Made by a program: the position numbers and the translations under genes. The notes under the pieces were generated by a model, which was not told the origin of the DNA, did not search any database, and saw nothing but the letters and a program-made list of their open reading frames with translations. From contig NZ_JAIWPT010000010.1 of the NCBI RefSeq assembly GCF_021191695.1, forward strand, positions 1 through 64,000: DNA of 64,000 nucleotides, given 5' to 3'. Of this stretch, positions 48,792 through 58,538 are shown piece after piece (the first letter of the stretch is position 1; the number at the start of each line of letters is the position of its first letter). The stretch comes from Proluteimonas luteida (lineage in GTDB: Bacteria; Pseudomonadota; Gammaproteobacteria; Xanthomonadales; Xanthomonadaceae).

Positions 48792-49433
48792 CTACGGCGA
48801 TGCCTCGATCAGCGCGGCGTTCGCGGGCGCGGGATCGGGCATCGCCCGGAAGCCGGGCGTGGCGCGCACGCGCGCCAGCCAGTCGCCGATCGCGGGATAC
48901 GCGGACAGGTCGAAGCCGCCGTGGTGGGCCACGCCGGTATAGGCGAACAACGCGATGTCGGCGATCCCGTACGCCTCGCCGGTGAACCAAGGGGTCCGGG
49001 ACAGGTGGCGCTCCATCACCGCAAGAGCCTGGTGGCCGCGTTCGAGCAGCGCCGGCAACTCCGCCCGGCGCGGCGCATCCAGCGGCGTCCAGCCGCGGAT
49101 GAAGCGCGCGACCGCCACGTACGGTTCGTGGCTGTACTGCTCGAAGAACAGCCACGACAGCGCCTGTGCGCGCTGCCACGCATCCGCGGGCAGGAACGGG
49201 CTGCCTTCCGCCAGCCACACCAGCATCGCGTTCGACTCGGTGAGCACCGCGCCATCGCCGCGGACCAGCACCGGGACCTTGCCGTTCGGGTTCAGCGCGA
49301 GGAATGCCGGTGTCCGGGTGGCGCCGTTGGGGCTGTCGACGTCGACCCAGCGATAGGCGCGGCCCAGCTGCTCGAGCAGCAGCCTTGGCTTGTGGCAGTT
49401 TCCCGACGCGGTGTAGCCGTGCAGCGTGATCAT
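48792..49433 (-). CDS. Glutathione S-transferase family protein
   Basis: 213 residues. Thioredoxin-like N-terminal domain (ITLHGYTASGNCHKPRLLLEQLG, cis-Pro in GKVPVL, and the glutathione-binding LTESNAML) and an all-helical C-terminal domain (WLFFEQYSHEPYVAVARFIRG, then FTGEAYGIADIALFAYTGVAHHGGFDL). The ASGN Ser or Cys near residue 10-12 would activate glutathione. Substrate is unknown. Overlaps the upstream acetyltransferase gene as ATGA, giving a three-gene unit. Confidence 0.88.
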   Translation of the reverse strand: MITLHGYTASGNCHKPRLLLEQLGRAYRWVDVDSPNGATRTPAFLALNPNGKVPVLVRGDGAVLTESNAMLVWLAEGSPFLPADAWQRAQALSWLFFEQYSHEPYVAVARFIRGWTPLDAPRRAELPALLERGHQALAVMERHLSRTPWFTGEAYGIADIALFAYTGVAHHGGFDLSAYPAIGDWLARVRATPGFRAMPDPAPANAALIEASP

Positions 49434-49990
49434 CGCCGCACCCGCCCGCGCCAGTCGTCGCGCGACTGGCCCCAGATCTCGACCGGCTTTTCGTGATGCG
49501 GCTCGGGCAGACGTCCCATGCGCAGCAGCCGCGAGCCGAGTTTCCGGGCAACGGCCTTCGAGGCCAGGTTGTCCGGGTCGATAGTATGGATCACCTCGTC
49601 CCAGCCCAGCGCGTCGAATGCCCAGTCGATCGTCGCGATCGCGGCCTCGGATGCGTAACCCCGGCCCCATGCCGCGCGCACCACGCTCCAGCCGACCTCC
49701 GTGCCCGGCCAGCCTTCCGGCTGCCACGGCCCGACCCGGCCGAGCCACGCGCCGCTTTGCCTGTCGATCAGCGAGAACATCGCGAACCCCTTGAGATGCC
49801 AGGCGCCGGCCATCGCCGCCAGCGAGCGCCACGCCACCGGCCGCGGCTCGGTGCCGCCGATGTAGCGCGCCGCCTCCGCGTCGGCACGGAATGTCGCCCA
49901 GGCCTCGAAATCCTCCGCCACCGGCGGGCGCAGCCACAGGCGCGGGGTTTCCAGGGTCGGCCCGAGCGGCGACGCCGGCCGCGCGATCAT
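49430..49990 (-). CDS. GNAT-family N-acetyltransferase, paralogue A
   Basis: 186 residues. RimJ/RimL-like acetyltransferase: LETPRLWLRPPVAEDFEAWATF, MFSLIDRQSGAWLGRVGPWQPEGWPGTEVGW, acetyl-CoA loop AAWGRGYASEAAIATIDWAF and LASKAVARKLG. Closely resembles the following gene and shares with it the WPGTEVG and IDPDN segments. The ATG overlaps the stop of that gene as ATGA. Target (protein N-terminus or small molecule) unknown. Confidence 0.85.
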   Translation of the reverse strand: MIARPASPLGPTLETPRLWLRPPVAEDFEAWATFRADAEAARYIGGTEPRPVAWRSLAAMAGAWHLKGFAMFSLIDRQSGAWLGRVGPWQPEGWPGTEVGWSVVRAAWGRGYASEAAIATIDWAFDALGWDEVIHTIDPDNLASKAVARKLGSRLLRMGRLPEPHHEKPVEIWGQSRDDWRGRVRR

Positions 49991-50553
49991 GCGCGCCCCT
50001 CGTCCGCCCGGCGCGCACGCCACTGCGCCGCGCTCTGGCGCCAGATATCGACCGCGTGCTCGTGATTCGGCGGCGGCAGCCGCCCCGGTCCGCTGTTGAC
50101 CGATCCCAGCCGCTGCGCGAGACGCTGCGAGGCGACGTTGTCGGGATCGATGCAGTGGATCACCTCGTCCCAGCCCAGCGTGTCGAACGCCCAGTCGATC
50201 GCCGCGGTCGCGGCCTCGCGGGCGTAGCCCTGCCCCCAGGCGTCGGGATGGAACACGAAGCCGACCTCGGTGCCGGGCCAGCCGTCGGGCTGCCACGGTC
50301 CGGCCTGGCCGAGCCAGCGGCCGCTCGCGGTCTCGATCACCGAAAACATCGCGAAGCCCTGCACCACCCAGGCGCCGGGCATCTGCAGGAAGCGGCGCCA
50401 GGCGCCGGCGCGGGGCTGGTGGCCGCCGATGTAGCGCGCGGCCGCCTCGTCGCCGATGACCTCGGCGTAGCGGTCGAAATCCTCGATCCGCGGCACCCGC
50501 AGCGTCAGCCGCGCGGTGTGCAGTTCCGGACCGATGATGATTGGCTGCGGCAT
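49987..50553 (-). CDS. GNAT-family N-acetyltransferase, paralogue B
   Basis: 188 residues. Same fold and landmarks as paralogue A: LHTARLTLRVPRIEDFDRYAEV, AMFSVIETASGRWLGQAGPWQPDGWPGTEVGF, the acetyl-CoA loop DAWGQGYAREAATAAIDWAF, and IDPDNVASQRLAQRLG. First gene of the acetyltransferase-acetyltransferase-GST unit. The pair looks like a recent tandem duplication. Confidence 0.86.
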   Translation of the reverse strand: MPQPIIIGPELHTARLTLRVPRIEDFDRYAEVIGDEAAARYIGGHQPRAGAWRRFLQMPGAWVVQGFAMFSVIETASGRWLGQAGPWQPDGWPGTEVGFVFHPDAWGQGYAREAATAAIDWAFDTLGWDEVIHCIDPDNVASQRLAQRLGSVNSGPGRLPPPNHEHAVDIWRQSAAQWRARRADEGRA

Positions 50554-50623
50554 GTCGTCCCTCCCGACGATGTGGCGCGGACTGCGGTCGGATACAGGTG
50601 CTGCACCCCGCAGGCCGGTCCGC

Positions 50624-51787
<1,164 letters not shown>

Positions 51788-51877
51788 GGAGGTTCGATCC
51801 GACGGAAAGGTGAATAGTCTAGGCGCTCTCATCAATCCCGCGATCCCGCAGCGCATCAAATTCCCGGTGCGGTGATC

Positions 51878-51993
51878 GCAGGTCGGGGCAACGCCCCGAC
51901 GCCGGCGGTCGGATCAGGCCACACGGACGGGGCCCACGACAACCCGCGAATCCGGACACGCCACGCACGTCGGCCGCGTTGGGCCCGACCTAC
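51878..51993 (-). repeat. 116-bp REP-like intergenic repeat, copy 2
   Basis: Reverse-oriented copy of the element at 1388-1503, with the same length, the same opening (GTAGGTCGGGCC) and the same closing hairpin (GGCGTCGGGGCGTTGCCCCG). Both hold CGTGGCG/TGTCCGGATT in the middle. It lies in the roughly 290-bp gap upstream of gcdH, which otherwise shows only the terminator described next. Confidence 0.75.
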
Positions 51994-52024
51994 CCAAGGC
52001 CGGGGTGGCCACCATGGACGGTGG

Positions 52025-52050
52025 ACAAAAGAAGAGCCGGCAATGCCGGC
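52025..52050 (-). terminator. Intrinsic terminator of the glycine-zipper gene
   Basis: On the minus strand the stem GCCGGC, loop ATT, GCCGGC is followed by TCTTCTTTTGT, a clear U-rich tail. It stands 31 bp after the stop of the 52082-52891 gene. Confidence 0.8.
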
Positions 52051-52081
52051 CCTTCAGGACACCACCCCCATGGGGTGACGA

Positions 52082-52891
52082 TCAACCGCGTTCGGCGGTC
52101 TCGTCCACCGCGGCGGTCATGATCCTGCCGTTGATCACCGGCAGGCGTTCGCCCGGATCCTCGTCCATGCGGATCGTGCGTTCGGTGCCTTCGTAGCGAT
52201 AGGTCACGTCGTAGCCGACCGTGCGCTGCTCGTCGCCCAGCTCGATGCGGTTGCCGGGCTTGCTGTCGGTACGCAGCGTGCCGGTGGTGCCGTCGGGATT
52301 GCGGTAGGTCACGTTGTAGGCGACCACGCGCGAGGACTGCGACGAATCCTGCACCGTGCGGCACTGGCGGTCGACGCGCTCGACGACGCGGCCGCCGACG
52401 TGGTTGCGGTCGACCCGGTTGCCGATGTAGCCACCGGTCGCCGCGCCGGCCGCGGTCGCGACCTTGCGTCCGTTGCCGCCGCCGATCTGGTTGCCGATCA
52501 GGCCGCCGACGACGGCACCGACCACGGTGCCGCCGACGTTGCCGTCGCGCTCGGGCAGGCGCTCCTGCACCACCACGTCTTCGCAGACCTCGCGCGGCGA
52601 GGTGGTCGTCATCGTCTCGCGCACCGGATCGGTGCCCAGCACCGTCGCGTACAGCGTTTCCCGTTGCGTGACCGGCGCCACGGCGACGACGTCCGCATAG
52701 TCCAGCGTGTCGCGCACGTCGGCGACCGGTTCGCCGGTTCCGGCATCGACCACGGCCCCGGTGTCGGCCGCCGCGGCGACGATCGATTCACTGGCGGGCG
52801 AGACCGCATCGCGGCTGTTGTGATAGGCGCCGACGGCGACGCCGCCGACCAGAAGCGATGCCAGTGCGATCGCGAGTGTGTTGCCCTTCAT
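52082..52891 (-). CDS. Glycine-zipper 2TM domain envelope protein
   Basis: 269 residues; GGAGGAG 5 bp before ATG. A single N-terminal hydrophobic segment (about 5-23), an acidic periplasmic part, then a glycine zipper at about 115-160 (VGGTVVGAVVGGLIGNQIGGGNGRKVATAAGAATGGYIGNRV), followed by a beta-rich C-terminal domain (YNVTYRNPDGTTGTLRTDSKPGNRIELGDEQRTVGYDVTYRYEG). The repeated YxVTYR strands suggest a small ligand-binding or UmoD/SlyB-like domain. Function unknown. A strong terminator follows. Confidence 0.82.
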   Translation of the reverse strand: MKGNTLAIALASLLVGGVAVGAYHNSRDAVSPASESIVAAAADTGAVVDAGTGEPVADVRDTLDYADVVAVAPVTQRETLYATVLGTDPVRETMTTTSPREVCEDVVVQERLPERDGNVGGTVVGAVVGGLIGNQIGGGNGRKVATAAGAATGGYIGNRVDRNHVGGRVVERVDRQCRTVQDSSQSSRVVAYNVTYRNPDGTTGTLRTDSKPGNRIELGDEQRTVGYDVTYRYEGTERTIRMDEDPGERLPVINGRIMTAAVDETAERG

Positions 52892-53081
52892 CGACGTCTC
52901 CTCCGGCCGGTCCGGCCGCTGTGGTCCACGGTCGCCATTGCAGCACCGCGAAGCTGAATGCCCGCCGGAATTTCCGCCTTCAGGCTGACGTCCCGATGAA
53001 TCCTGATGGGAATCTTGATAAACCGTGCCTCCACAACCACATGCTACGGTGACCGGCATCCCGTTCCGGCGGAGCAATCCG

Positions 53082-53324
53082 ATGGCAAACCTCTTCACCG
53101 CCCCGCTGGTGGCCTGGCTGGGCAAGCTCAGCTACCCGCGCATGTTCGTCGTGATCGCGGTGTTGTTCGGCATCACCGTGCTCGTCCCGGATCCGATTCC
53201 CTTCGTCGACGAGCTGCTGCTGGGCCTGACGACCATCGCGCTGGCCAACCGCAAGAAGAAGCAGCGCGGCACCGCCGGGGATCCGACGCGCGCGCCCATC
53301 GATGGCGAGGCGCATCGCCGCTGA
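53082..53324 (+). CDS. Small membrane protein (DUF6116-like)
   Basis: 80 residues; GGAG about 9 bp before ATG. Two hydrophobic helices (about 5-20 and 24-55: YPRMFVVIAVLFGITVLVPDPIPFVDELLLGLTTIALA) and a basic C-terminal tail (NRKKKQRG). Proteins of this type recur in Xanthomonadaceae and have no assigned role. tatD starts 12 bp downstream, so it is probably cotranscribed. Confidence 0.7.
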   Translation: MANLFTAPLVAWLGKLSYPRMFVVIAVLFGITVLVPDPIPFVDELLLGLTTIALANRKKKQRGTAGDPTRAPIDGEAHRR

Positions 53325-53336
53325 CGGTGCGCCAGG

Positions 53337-54122
53337 ATGCTGGTCGACAGCCATTGCCATCTCGATGTCGACGCCTTCGATGACGACCGCGCCGCGGTGA
53401 TCGCGCGCGCGCGCGGAGCCGGCGTGCAGCGCCAGGTCGTCCCTGCGATCCGGGCCCGCGACTGGCCGCGGCTGCGCGAGGTCTGCGCCGTCGACGACGG
53501 GCTGTATCCGGCCTATGGCCTGCACCCGATGTTCCTGTCCGACCACGGCCCCGCGGATCTGGATGCGCTGGAAGGATGGATCGCACGCGAACGCCCGGTG
53601 GCCGTCGGCGAGTGCGGCCTCGACTTCTTCGTCGACGGTCTCGACCGCGAACGCCAGCAGTTCTATTTCGATGGCCAGCTCGCGATCGCCCGCGAACACG
53701 ACCTGCCCGTCATCGTCCATGCGCGCCGCGCGGTGGACGCGGTGATCGCATCGATCCGCCGTCATCCGGGCGTGCGCGGGGTCGTCCACAGTTTCCCGGG
53801 CAGTCCCCAGCAGGCGGCGCAGCTGCACGATCTCGGCTTCCTGGTCGGCATCGGCGGACCGGTGACCTATGCGCGCGCGCAGCGTCTGCGGCGTACCGTG
53901 GCCGGACTGCCCGCGGACCAGCTGCTGCTGGAAACCGACGCCCCGGACCAGCCCGACGCCGGGATCCGCGGCCAGCGCAACGAACCCGCGCGGCTGGCGT
54001 ACATCGCCGCGGTCGTCGCCGCGCTGCGGAACGAACCGGTCGAGACGCTTGCCGACGCGACCACGCGCAATGCCGCGCGCCTGTTCGGCTGGACGGTCGC
54101 CGCCTGCGGCGCGCCGCACTGA
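53337..54122 (+). CDS. TatD-family metal-dependent hydrolase
   Basis: 261 residues. TIM-barrel deoxyribonuclease/amidohydrolase-like protein. Metal ligands: His6/His8 in DSHCHLD, Glu in VAVGECGLDFF, His in PVIVHAR, His in GVVHSFPGS, Asp in LLLETDAPDQP. TatD relatives have 3'-5' exonuclease activity and act in DNA repair or quality control; the exact substrate here is inferred. Follows the small membrane-protein gene after 12 bp. Confidence 0.9.
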   Translation: MLVDSHCHLDVDAFDDDRAAVIARARGAGVQRQVVPAIRARDWPRLREVCAVDDGLYPAYGLHPMFLSDHGPADLDALEGWIARERPVAVGECGLDFFVDGLDRERQQFYFDGQLAIAREHDLPVIVHARRAVDAVIASIRRHPGVRGVVHSFPGSPQQAAQLHDLGFLVGIGGPVTYARAQRLRRTVAGLPADQLLLETDAPDQPDAGIRGQRNEPARLAYIAAVVAALRNEPVETLADATTRNAARLFGWTVAACGAPH

Positions 54123-54141
54123 TCCGGATCCGCTGTCCGGA

Positions 54142-54960
54142 TCAACCGGGCGATGGCGGCGCCGGCCGCAGCAGCATCTCGATCGCCTTGCCCGCCGCCG
54201 CGAACGCGAACGCACCGGTGATGTGCGTCGCCGCCCCCAGCCCGCCGCCGCAATCGAGATTGAGCGCGGCATCCGGCCCCAGCTGCGGGCGCAGGCCGCA
54301 GACGCTGCCGTCGGCCTGCGGATAGCGCACGTTCTCCAGCGAGTAGACCGCCGGCACGCCGAAATAGCGCTTGGCGCTCTTGGGGAAGTTGAACTCGGAC
54401 CGTAGCTTCTTGCGGATCAGCGCCAGCATCGCGTCGTGCTCGGTGCGCGAGAGATCGCGCACCCGCACCAGGGTCGGGTCGATGCGGCCGCCGGCCGCGC
54501 CGATCGTGACCACCGGCAGCTTGCGGCGGCGGCACCAGGCGATCAGTTCGACCTTGCTGCGGAAACTGTCGCAGGCGTCGACGACCAGGTCGAAGCCGCG
54601 GTCGAGCAGCTCGGCCAGGTTGGCCGGGGTGACGAAAGCCGCCACCGCCTCGACCTGCACGTCGGGATTGATCGCGCGGCAACGCTCGGCCATCGCCTCG
54701 GCCTTGTTGCGGCCGTACTGCCCGGCGAGCGCCGGCAGCTGGCGGTTGGTGTTCGACACGCACAGGTCGTCGGCATCGAACAGCGTCAGCCCGCCAACGC
54801 CGCTGCGCACCAGCGATTCGACGATCCACGAGCCGACGCCGCCAAGCCCGACGACGGCGACGCGGCACTGTTGCAGTCGCGCGACGGTGCCCTGCCCGTA
54901 CAGGCGGTCGATCCCGGAAAAACGTGCGCGTGCGTTGTCGTCGAGCGGTGTCTGCTGCAT
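54142..54960 (-). CDS. tcdA: tRNA threonylcarbamoyladenosine dehydratase
   Basis: 272 residues. E1-like enzyme that cyclises t6A37 of tRNA to ct6A with ATP (TcdA/CsdL). It has the N-terminal ARFSGIDRLYGQGTVARLQ, ATP site VVGLGGVGSWIVESLVRSGVG, DADDLCVSNTNRQLPA, DACDSFRSKVEL and the later GAAGGRIDPT. The dimer/active-site region RRYFGVPAVYSLENVRYP and the C-terminal GGLGAATHITGAFAFAAAGKAIEMLL are typical. Convergent with tatD, 19 bp from its stop. Confidence 0.94.
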   Translation of the reverse strand: MQQTPLDDNARARFSGIDRLYGQGTVARLQQCRVAVVGLGGVGSWIVESLVRSGVGGLTLFDADDLCVSNTNRQLPALAGQYGRNKAEAMAERCRAINPDVQVEAVAAFVTPANLAELLDRGFDLVVDACDSFRSKVELIAWCRRRKLPVVTIGAAGGRIDPTLVRVRDLSRTEHDAMLALIRKKLRSEFNFPKSAKRYFGVPAVYSLENVRYPQADGSVCGLRPQLGPDAALNLDCGGGLGAATHITGAFAFAAAGKAIEMLLRPAPPSPG

Positions 54961-55044
54961 CGCGGAATTCTACCGGCAGCCCGTACCGGGCCGCATCAAT
55001 CCGCGTGCTATCTTGCGGCCCGACACCGCCAGCCAGGAGCCCGC

Positions 55045-55509
55045 ATGTCCCACCAGCCCGAACCGGTCCCCGCTGCGGACAAGCCACCGTCGGCGGCCGC
55101 CCGTTACCTCGTCGTCTTCGCCGTGGGTCTGCTGGTGGGCATCGTCGCGGTGGTGATGCTGCTGCGCGCGATCGAGGGCCGGAAGACCTGGGAAGACCGC
55201 TATCCCCATGCGGTGATGCAGCTCTACCAGGCGCACCTGGCGCAGCTGTCGGGCAACGTCGATGCCAATCGCTGCGCACCCACCGACAACCTGGTGCACC
55301 TGCAGGCGATGCGCGCACTCGGCAACGATCTCGAACCTGCCTTCCCCGACCTGCGCGACAACCGCGGCTTCGTCGCCGCAGCCGGCCAGATGCGGCGCAC
55401 GCTGGACGCGGCGCTGGCATCGCCGCCGCTGAACTGCACCAGCCTGGGCACGGCCGTCAAGCAGATCGGCGAATCCTGCGGCGCCTGCCACCAGGACTTC
55501 CGCGGCTGA
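55045..55509 (+). CDS. Membrane-anchored cytochrome c'-like protein
   Basis: 154 residues; CAGGAG 6 bp before ATG. An uncleaved-looking hydrophobic helix (about 21-45, YLVVFAVGLLVGIVAVVMLLRAI) is followed by a helical periplasmic part (HAVMQLYQAHLAQLSGN, NLVHLQAMRALGNDLEPAF, MRRTLDAALASPP) and a single haem-binding CGACH six residues from the C-terminus. One C-terminal CxxCH after a four-helix region is the pattern of class II cytochromes c (c'). Such proteins bind haem with a free site for NO or CO, or carry electrons; role here unknown. Confidence 0.72.
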   Translation: MSHQPEPVPAADKPPSAAARYLVVFAVGLLVGIVAVVMLLRAIEGRKTWEDRYPHAVMQLYQAHLAQLSGNVDANRCAPTDNLVHLQAMRALGNDLEPAFPDLRDNRGFVAAAGQMRRTLDAALASPPLNCTSLGTAVKQIGESCGACHQDFRG

Positions 55510-55715
55510 GCTTGCGCGTCTGCGACGGCGTCGCCGCGGCGCCTCCACGCGGCACGGCCCGACAGCCGATCTGAATCGCCGCTGCATGCGGCGTCCGCTG
55601 TGCTGGTTTCGGCCCGGGGAATTGCTGTGGCGTTCACCCGACCGCGCCTAAGTTGACGACGTCGGGCGCCCCGCCCGCATCCATCGCAACGTCGCGACAG
55701 CACTGGAGGAGCGCC

Positions 55716-56219
55716 ATGAACAATCGTCGAGTGGTCAAAAACGTGGTCGGCACCGCCGTACTCGCCGCCTCGATCGCACTGGCCGGCTGCGCCACGTCGC
55801 CGGGATACTCCTCCGGCGGCTATGGCAACAACAGCGGCTATGGCGGGGGCTACAACAACCGTCCCGCGAACTGTTACGACTGCGGCACCGTGACCCGCAT
55901 CGAAAGCGTGGGCGGCAACAACAATCCGAACATCGCCGGCCCGGTCATCGGCGGCATCGTCGGTGCGGTCGCCGGCAAGGAACTCGCGCGTCGCAACACC
56001 GACAGCAAGGGCCGGCGCAACGTGGCGATCGCCGCGGGTGCCGCGGGTGGCGCGGTGGCCGGCAACGCGATCCAGAACCGGGCCGAGGGCAGCGGCCAGT
56101 ACAACGTGCATGTGCGCATGCAGGACGGCCGCACCACCGTGCTCACCCAGAGCGACCTCGGCGGCATCCAGGAAGGTTCGTACGTCCGGGTGCAGAACGG
56201 GCGTGCCTACGTCTACTGA
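55716..56219 (+). CDS. Glycine-zipper 2TM lipoprotein
   Basis: 167 residues; GGAGGAG just upstream. Lipobox LAGCATS (Cys about 25), then a Gly/Tyr/Asn-rich segment (SSGGYGNNSGYGGGYNN), a YDCGTVTRIESV stretch, a glycine zipper at about 72-115 (GPVIGGIVGAVAGKELARR, then NVAIAAGAAGGAVAGNAIQ) and a C-terminal beta domain (YNVHVRMQDGRTTVL). This is the 17-kDa antigen/SlyB type of outer-membrane lipoprotein, often envelope-stress-induced. Shares a terminator with the convergent cold-shock gene. Confidence 0.88.
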   Translation: MNNRRVVKNVVGTAVLAASIALAGCATSPGYSSGGYGNNSGYGGGYNNRPANCYDCGTVTRIESVGGNNNPNIAGPVIGGIVGAVAGKELARRNTDSKGRRNVAIAAGAAGGAVAGNAIQNRAEGSGQYNVHVRMQDGRTTVLTQSDLGGIQEGSYVRVQNGRAYVY

Positions 56220-56240
56220 CTCCGGGCGCCGCCCCAACTG

Positions 56241-56268
56241 AAAAACCCGGCCGCGAGGCCGGGTTTTT
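56241..56268. terminator. Bidirectional intrinsic terminator
   Basis: A perfect 12-bp inverted repeat AAAAACCCGGCC / GGCCGGGTTTTT with a 4-base loop. It carries a T-run on either strand and so can end both the lipoprotein gene (plus) and the cold-shock gene (minus). Confidence 0.9.
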
Positions 56269-56296
56269 CATTGTGCGTTGTGCCGACGCGTCCGGA

Positions 56297-56506
56297 TCAT
56301 TCTGCCTGGACGGCATCCGCCTGCAGGCCCTTCTGGCCCTGCACGACGGTGAAGCTGACCTTCTGGCCTTCCTGCAGACTCTTGAAGCCCTGGCCCTGGA
56401 TCGCACGGAAGTGCACGAATACGTCTTCGCCGCTCTCGCGGCTGATGAAGCCGAAGCCCTTGGCGTCGTTGAACCACTTCACGGTACCGGTCTCGCGTTC
56501 TGCCAT
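56297..56506 (-). CDS. Cold-shock protein (CspA family)
   Basis: 69 residues. Single cold-shock domain: [19 protein letters not shown] (RNP1 KGFGFI), [16 protein letters not shown] (RNP2 VFVHF), [19 protein letters not shown]. Binds single-stranded RNA/DNA as an RNA chaperone. The roughly 180 bp upstream of the ATG hold no other gene and may include a long 5' leader, as is common for csp genes; I see no specific element in it. Confidence 0.96.
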   Translation of the reverse strand: MAERETGTVKWFNDAKGFGFISRESGEDVFVHFRAIQGQGFKSLQEGQKVSFTVVQGQKGLQADAVQAE

Positions 56507-56779
56507 TGTTGCAACTCTCCCTGGAACTGGTCGATGTGTCTCTGATCGATGGAACGCCTGGTACAGGCGGCTGGTTGCAAGGAGGAAACGGGTGCGACGA
56601 TGTAGCGGACCGGTAGGACATGCCAACACGAATCGACTGCATCCAGGCCACGAATCACGGTGACCTTGACAAACACAGCAACCGCAAAGTACCCCGCCCC
56701 CCATGAAATTGCAATCGCGTCTCCGCGCACTTTTCCGCGCCTGTCAATCCCCCGCCAATCCCCCCGGCCAGGAGCCCTG

Positions 56780-57280
56780 ATGGAACTGCAGGCACTGTGG
56801 TACATCCTCGCGATCCTGCTGGTGGTGATCGGACTGGCCGGCGTCATCCTGCCGGCGCTGCCCGGGCTGCCGCTGGTGTTCGCCGGCATGCTGGTCGCGG
56901 CCTGGGCCGACGGATTCACCCGGGTCGGCGCGTTCGCGCTCGGCGTGCTGGCATTGTTGACGGCGGTCTCGTTTCTCATCGATTTCTGGGCCACGGCGGT
57001 GGGCGCCAGGCGCGTCGGGGCGAGCCGGCTGGCATTGCTGGGCGCGGTCGTGGGCACGTTCGTCGGCCTGTTCTTCGGCCTGCCCGGACTGTTCGCCGGC
57101 CCCTTCGTCGGCGCGATGGCCGGCGAACTGGCCAGCCGCCGCGACCTGCGCATCGCTGGCCTTGGCAACGCGACGAAGGTGGGCTTCGGCACATGGCTGG
57201 GGATCGCGCTCGGGGTCGCGCTGAAACTGGCGCTGGCCGTGCTGATGATCGGCATCTTCATGCTGACCTGGTTCATCTGA
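56780..57280 (+). CDS. DUF456 membrane protein
   Basis: 166 residues; GGAG 5 bp before ATG. About five hydrophobic helices with Gly-rich packing: WYILAILLVVIGLAGVILPALPGLPLVFAGMLVAAW, then VLALLTAVSFLIDFWATAVGARRVGAS, LLGAVVGTFVGLFFGLPGLFAGPFVGAMAGELASR, and a C-terminal helix. This fits the DUF456 family, of unknown function. The mscS gene begins 16 bp later, so the two are probably cotranscribed. Confidence 0.82.
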   Translation: MELQALWYILAILLVVIGLAGVILPALPGLPLVFAGMLVAAWADGFTRVGAFALGVLALLTAVSFLIDFWATAVGARRVGASRLALLGAVVGTFVGLFFGLPGLFAGPFVGAMAGELASRRDLRIAGLGNATKVGFGTWLGIALGVALKLALAVLMIGIFMLTWFI

Positions 57281-57296
57281 AGGCAAACTACGCCGC

Positions 57297-58538
57297 ATGA
57301 TCGATGCCCACCCCGCTCCCGCCCCTTCGTCCCCGCGGCCCGTGCTCCACCGGCAACCGCGTCCCCCGATTCCCGGCCTGCAGCCATGGCGCGCGATCGC
57401 GCTGGCGCTGCTGCTGGCCTGGCTGATGCCGGCACCGGCGCAGGCCGCGCCTGCCGCCGCACCGGCCGCGCCCGCCGCTGCGGAGACGCCCGCGCAACCG
57501 CAACCGGCCAACGACATCACCGCGCTGCTGCCGGCCGACCAGGCCGACGTGCGCGGGCGTTTCGACGCCGTGCACGAAGAGCTGCAGAACCGGCTCACAC
57601 GCCTGATCGCGGGACTGCCGCTGCTGCTCGCGGCCGCGCTGGTGGTGTTGCTGGCGTCATGGGTCGGGCGCCTCGTTTCGACCCGCCTGCACTGGCTCAG
57701 GCTGCGCACCAAGAACCCCTATCTCGACGGCCTGATCCGGCGCGCGGTCTACGCCGTGGTCCTCGTCACCGGCATCCTGGTGGCGCTGGACCTGCTCAAT
57801 GCGACCTCGCTGGTCGGTGCGCTGCTCGGTTCGGCCGGCGTACTCGGGCTGGCGCTGGGTTTCGCGTTCAAGGACATCGCCGAGAACTACATCGCCGGCA
57901 TCCTGCTGAGCCTGCGCCGGCCCTTCGCGCCTGGCGACATGGTCCGGGTCGACACCTACGAGGGCCGGGTCGCGGCCCTGAGCTCGCGGGCGATGGTGCT
58001 GGTGACGGTGGAGGGCAACGAACTGCGCCTGCCCAACGCGCTGGTGTTCAAGGCGGTGATCCTCAACTACAGCGCGAACGCCAAGCGGCGATTCGATTTC
58101 ACGTTGAGCGTCGATGCCAGCCAGTCGATCCGCGCGGCGCAGACGCTCGCACTCAAGGAGATCGCCAGCATCGACGGCGTCCTGGCCGATCCCGCGCCGT
58201 CCTGGGTGGTCGTTGATTACGGTCCCGGCGGCATCAGGCTGCAGTTCTTCGGCTGGATCGACCAGCGCAGCGCCGATCTGGGCAAGGTCCGCAGCGAGGC
58301 GATCCGCCTGGTCAAGGCCGCCTTCGCCCGCGACGACATCATCGGGCCGAAGACCACGTCCTACGTCGTGCTGTCGCGGGATGCGGCCGCCCCGGAAGCG
58401 ACCGCCGCAGCGCCCGAACCGGCGCACAGCGCCGGCGTCGACACCTCGGTCAACCGCGACATCGACAAACAGGTTGCCGAGGCGCAGAACACCGAGGACT
58501 ATCCCAACCTGCTGACACCGAGGAACACGACCCCATGA
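57297..58538 (+). CDS. MscS-family mechanosensitive ion channel
   Basis: 413 residues. The N-terminus is Pro/Ala-rich with a hydrophobic signal-like segment (about 32-52), then three helices (about 105-185) including the pore helix LVGALLGSAGVLGLALGFAFKDIAENYIAGILLSLRRPFAPGD. The MscS beta domain (VRVDTYEGRVAALSSRAMVLVTVEGNELRLPNALVFKAVILNYS) and the alpha-beta C-terminal cage follow. Acts as an osmotic safety valve. The C-terminal 45 residues are low-complexity. Overlaps pldA by ATGA, linking it with the phospholipase. Confidence 0.9.
   Translation: MIDAHPAPAPSSPRPVLHRQPRPPIPGLQPWRAIALALLLAWLMPAPAQAAPAAAPAAPAAAETPAQPQPANDITALLPADQADVRGRFDAVHEELQNRLTRLIAGLPLLLAAALVVLLASWVGRLVSTRLHWLRLRTKNPYLDGLIRRAVYAVVLVTGILVALDLLNATSLVGALLGSAGVLGLALGFAFKDIAENYIAGILLSLRRPFAPGDMVRVDTYEGRVAALSSRAMVLVTVEGNELRLPNALVFKAVILNYSANAKRRFDFTLSVDASQSIRAAQTLALKEIASIDGVLADPAPSWVVVDYGPGGIRLQFFGWIDQRSADLGKVRSEAIRLVKAAFARDDIIGPKTTSYVVLSRDAAAPEATAAAPEPAHSAGVDTSVNRDIDKQVAEAQNTEDYPNLLTPRNTTP

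Noticed and set aside
46364..48985. An 873-codon plus-strand frame opposite the fused E1 gene
   Set aside because: Composition is that of an antisense frame; the minus-strand protein has full ThDP motifs.
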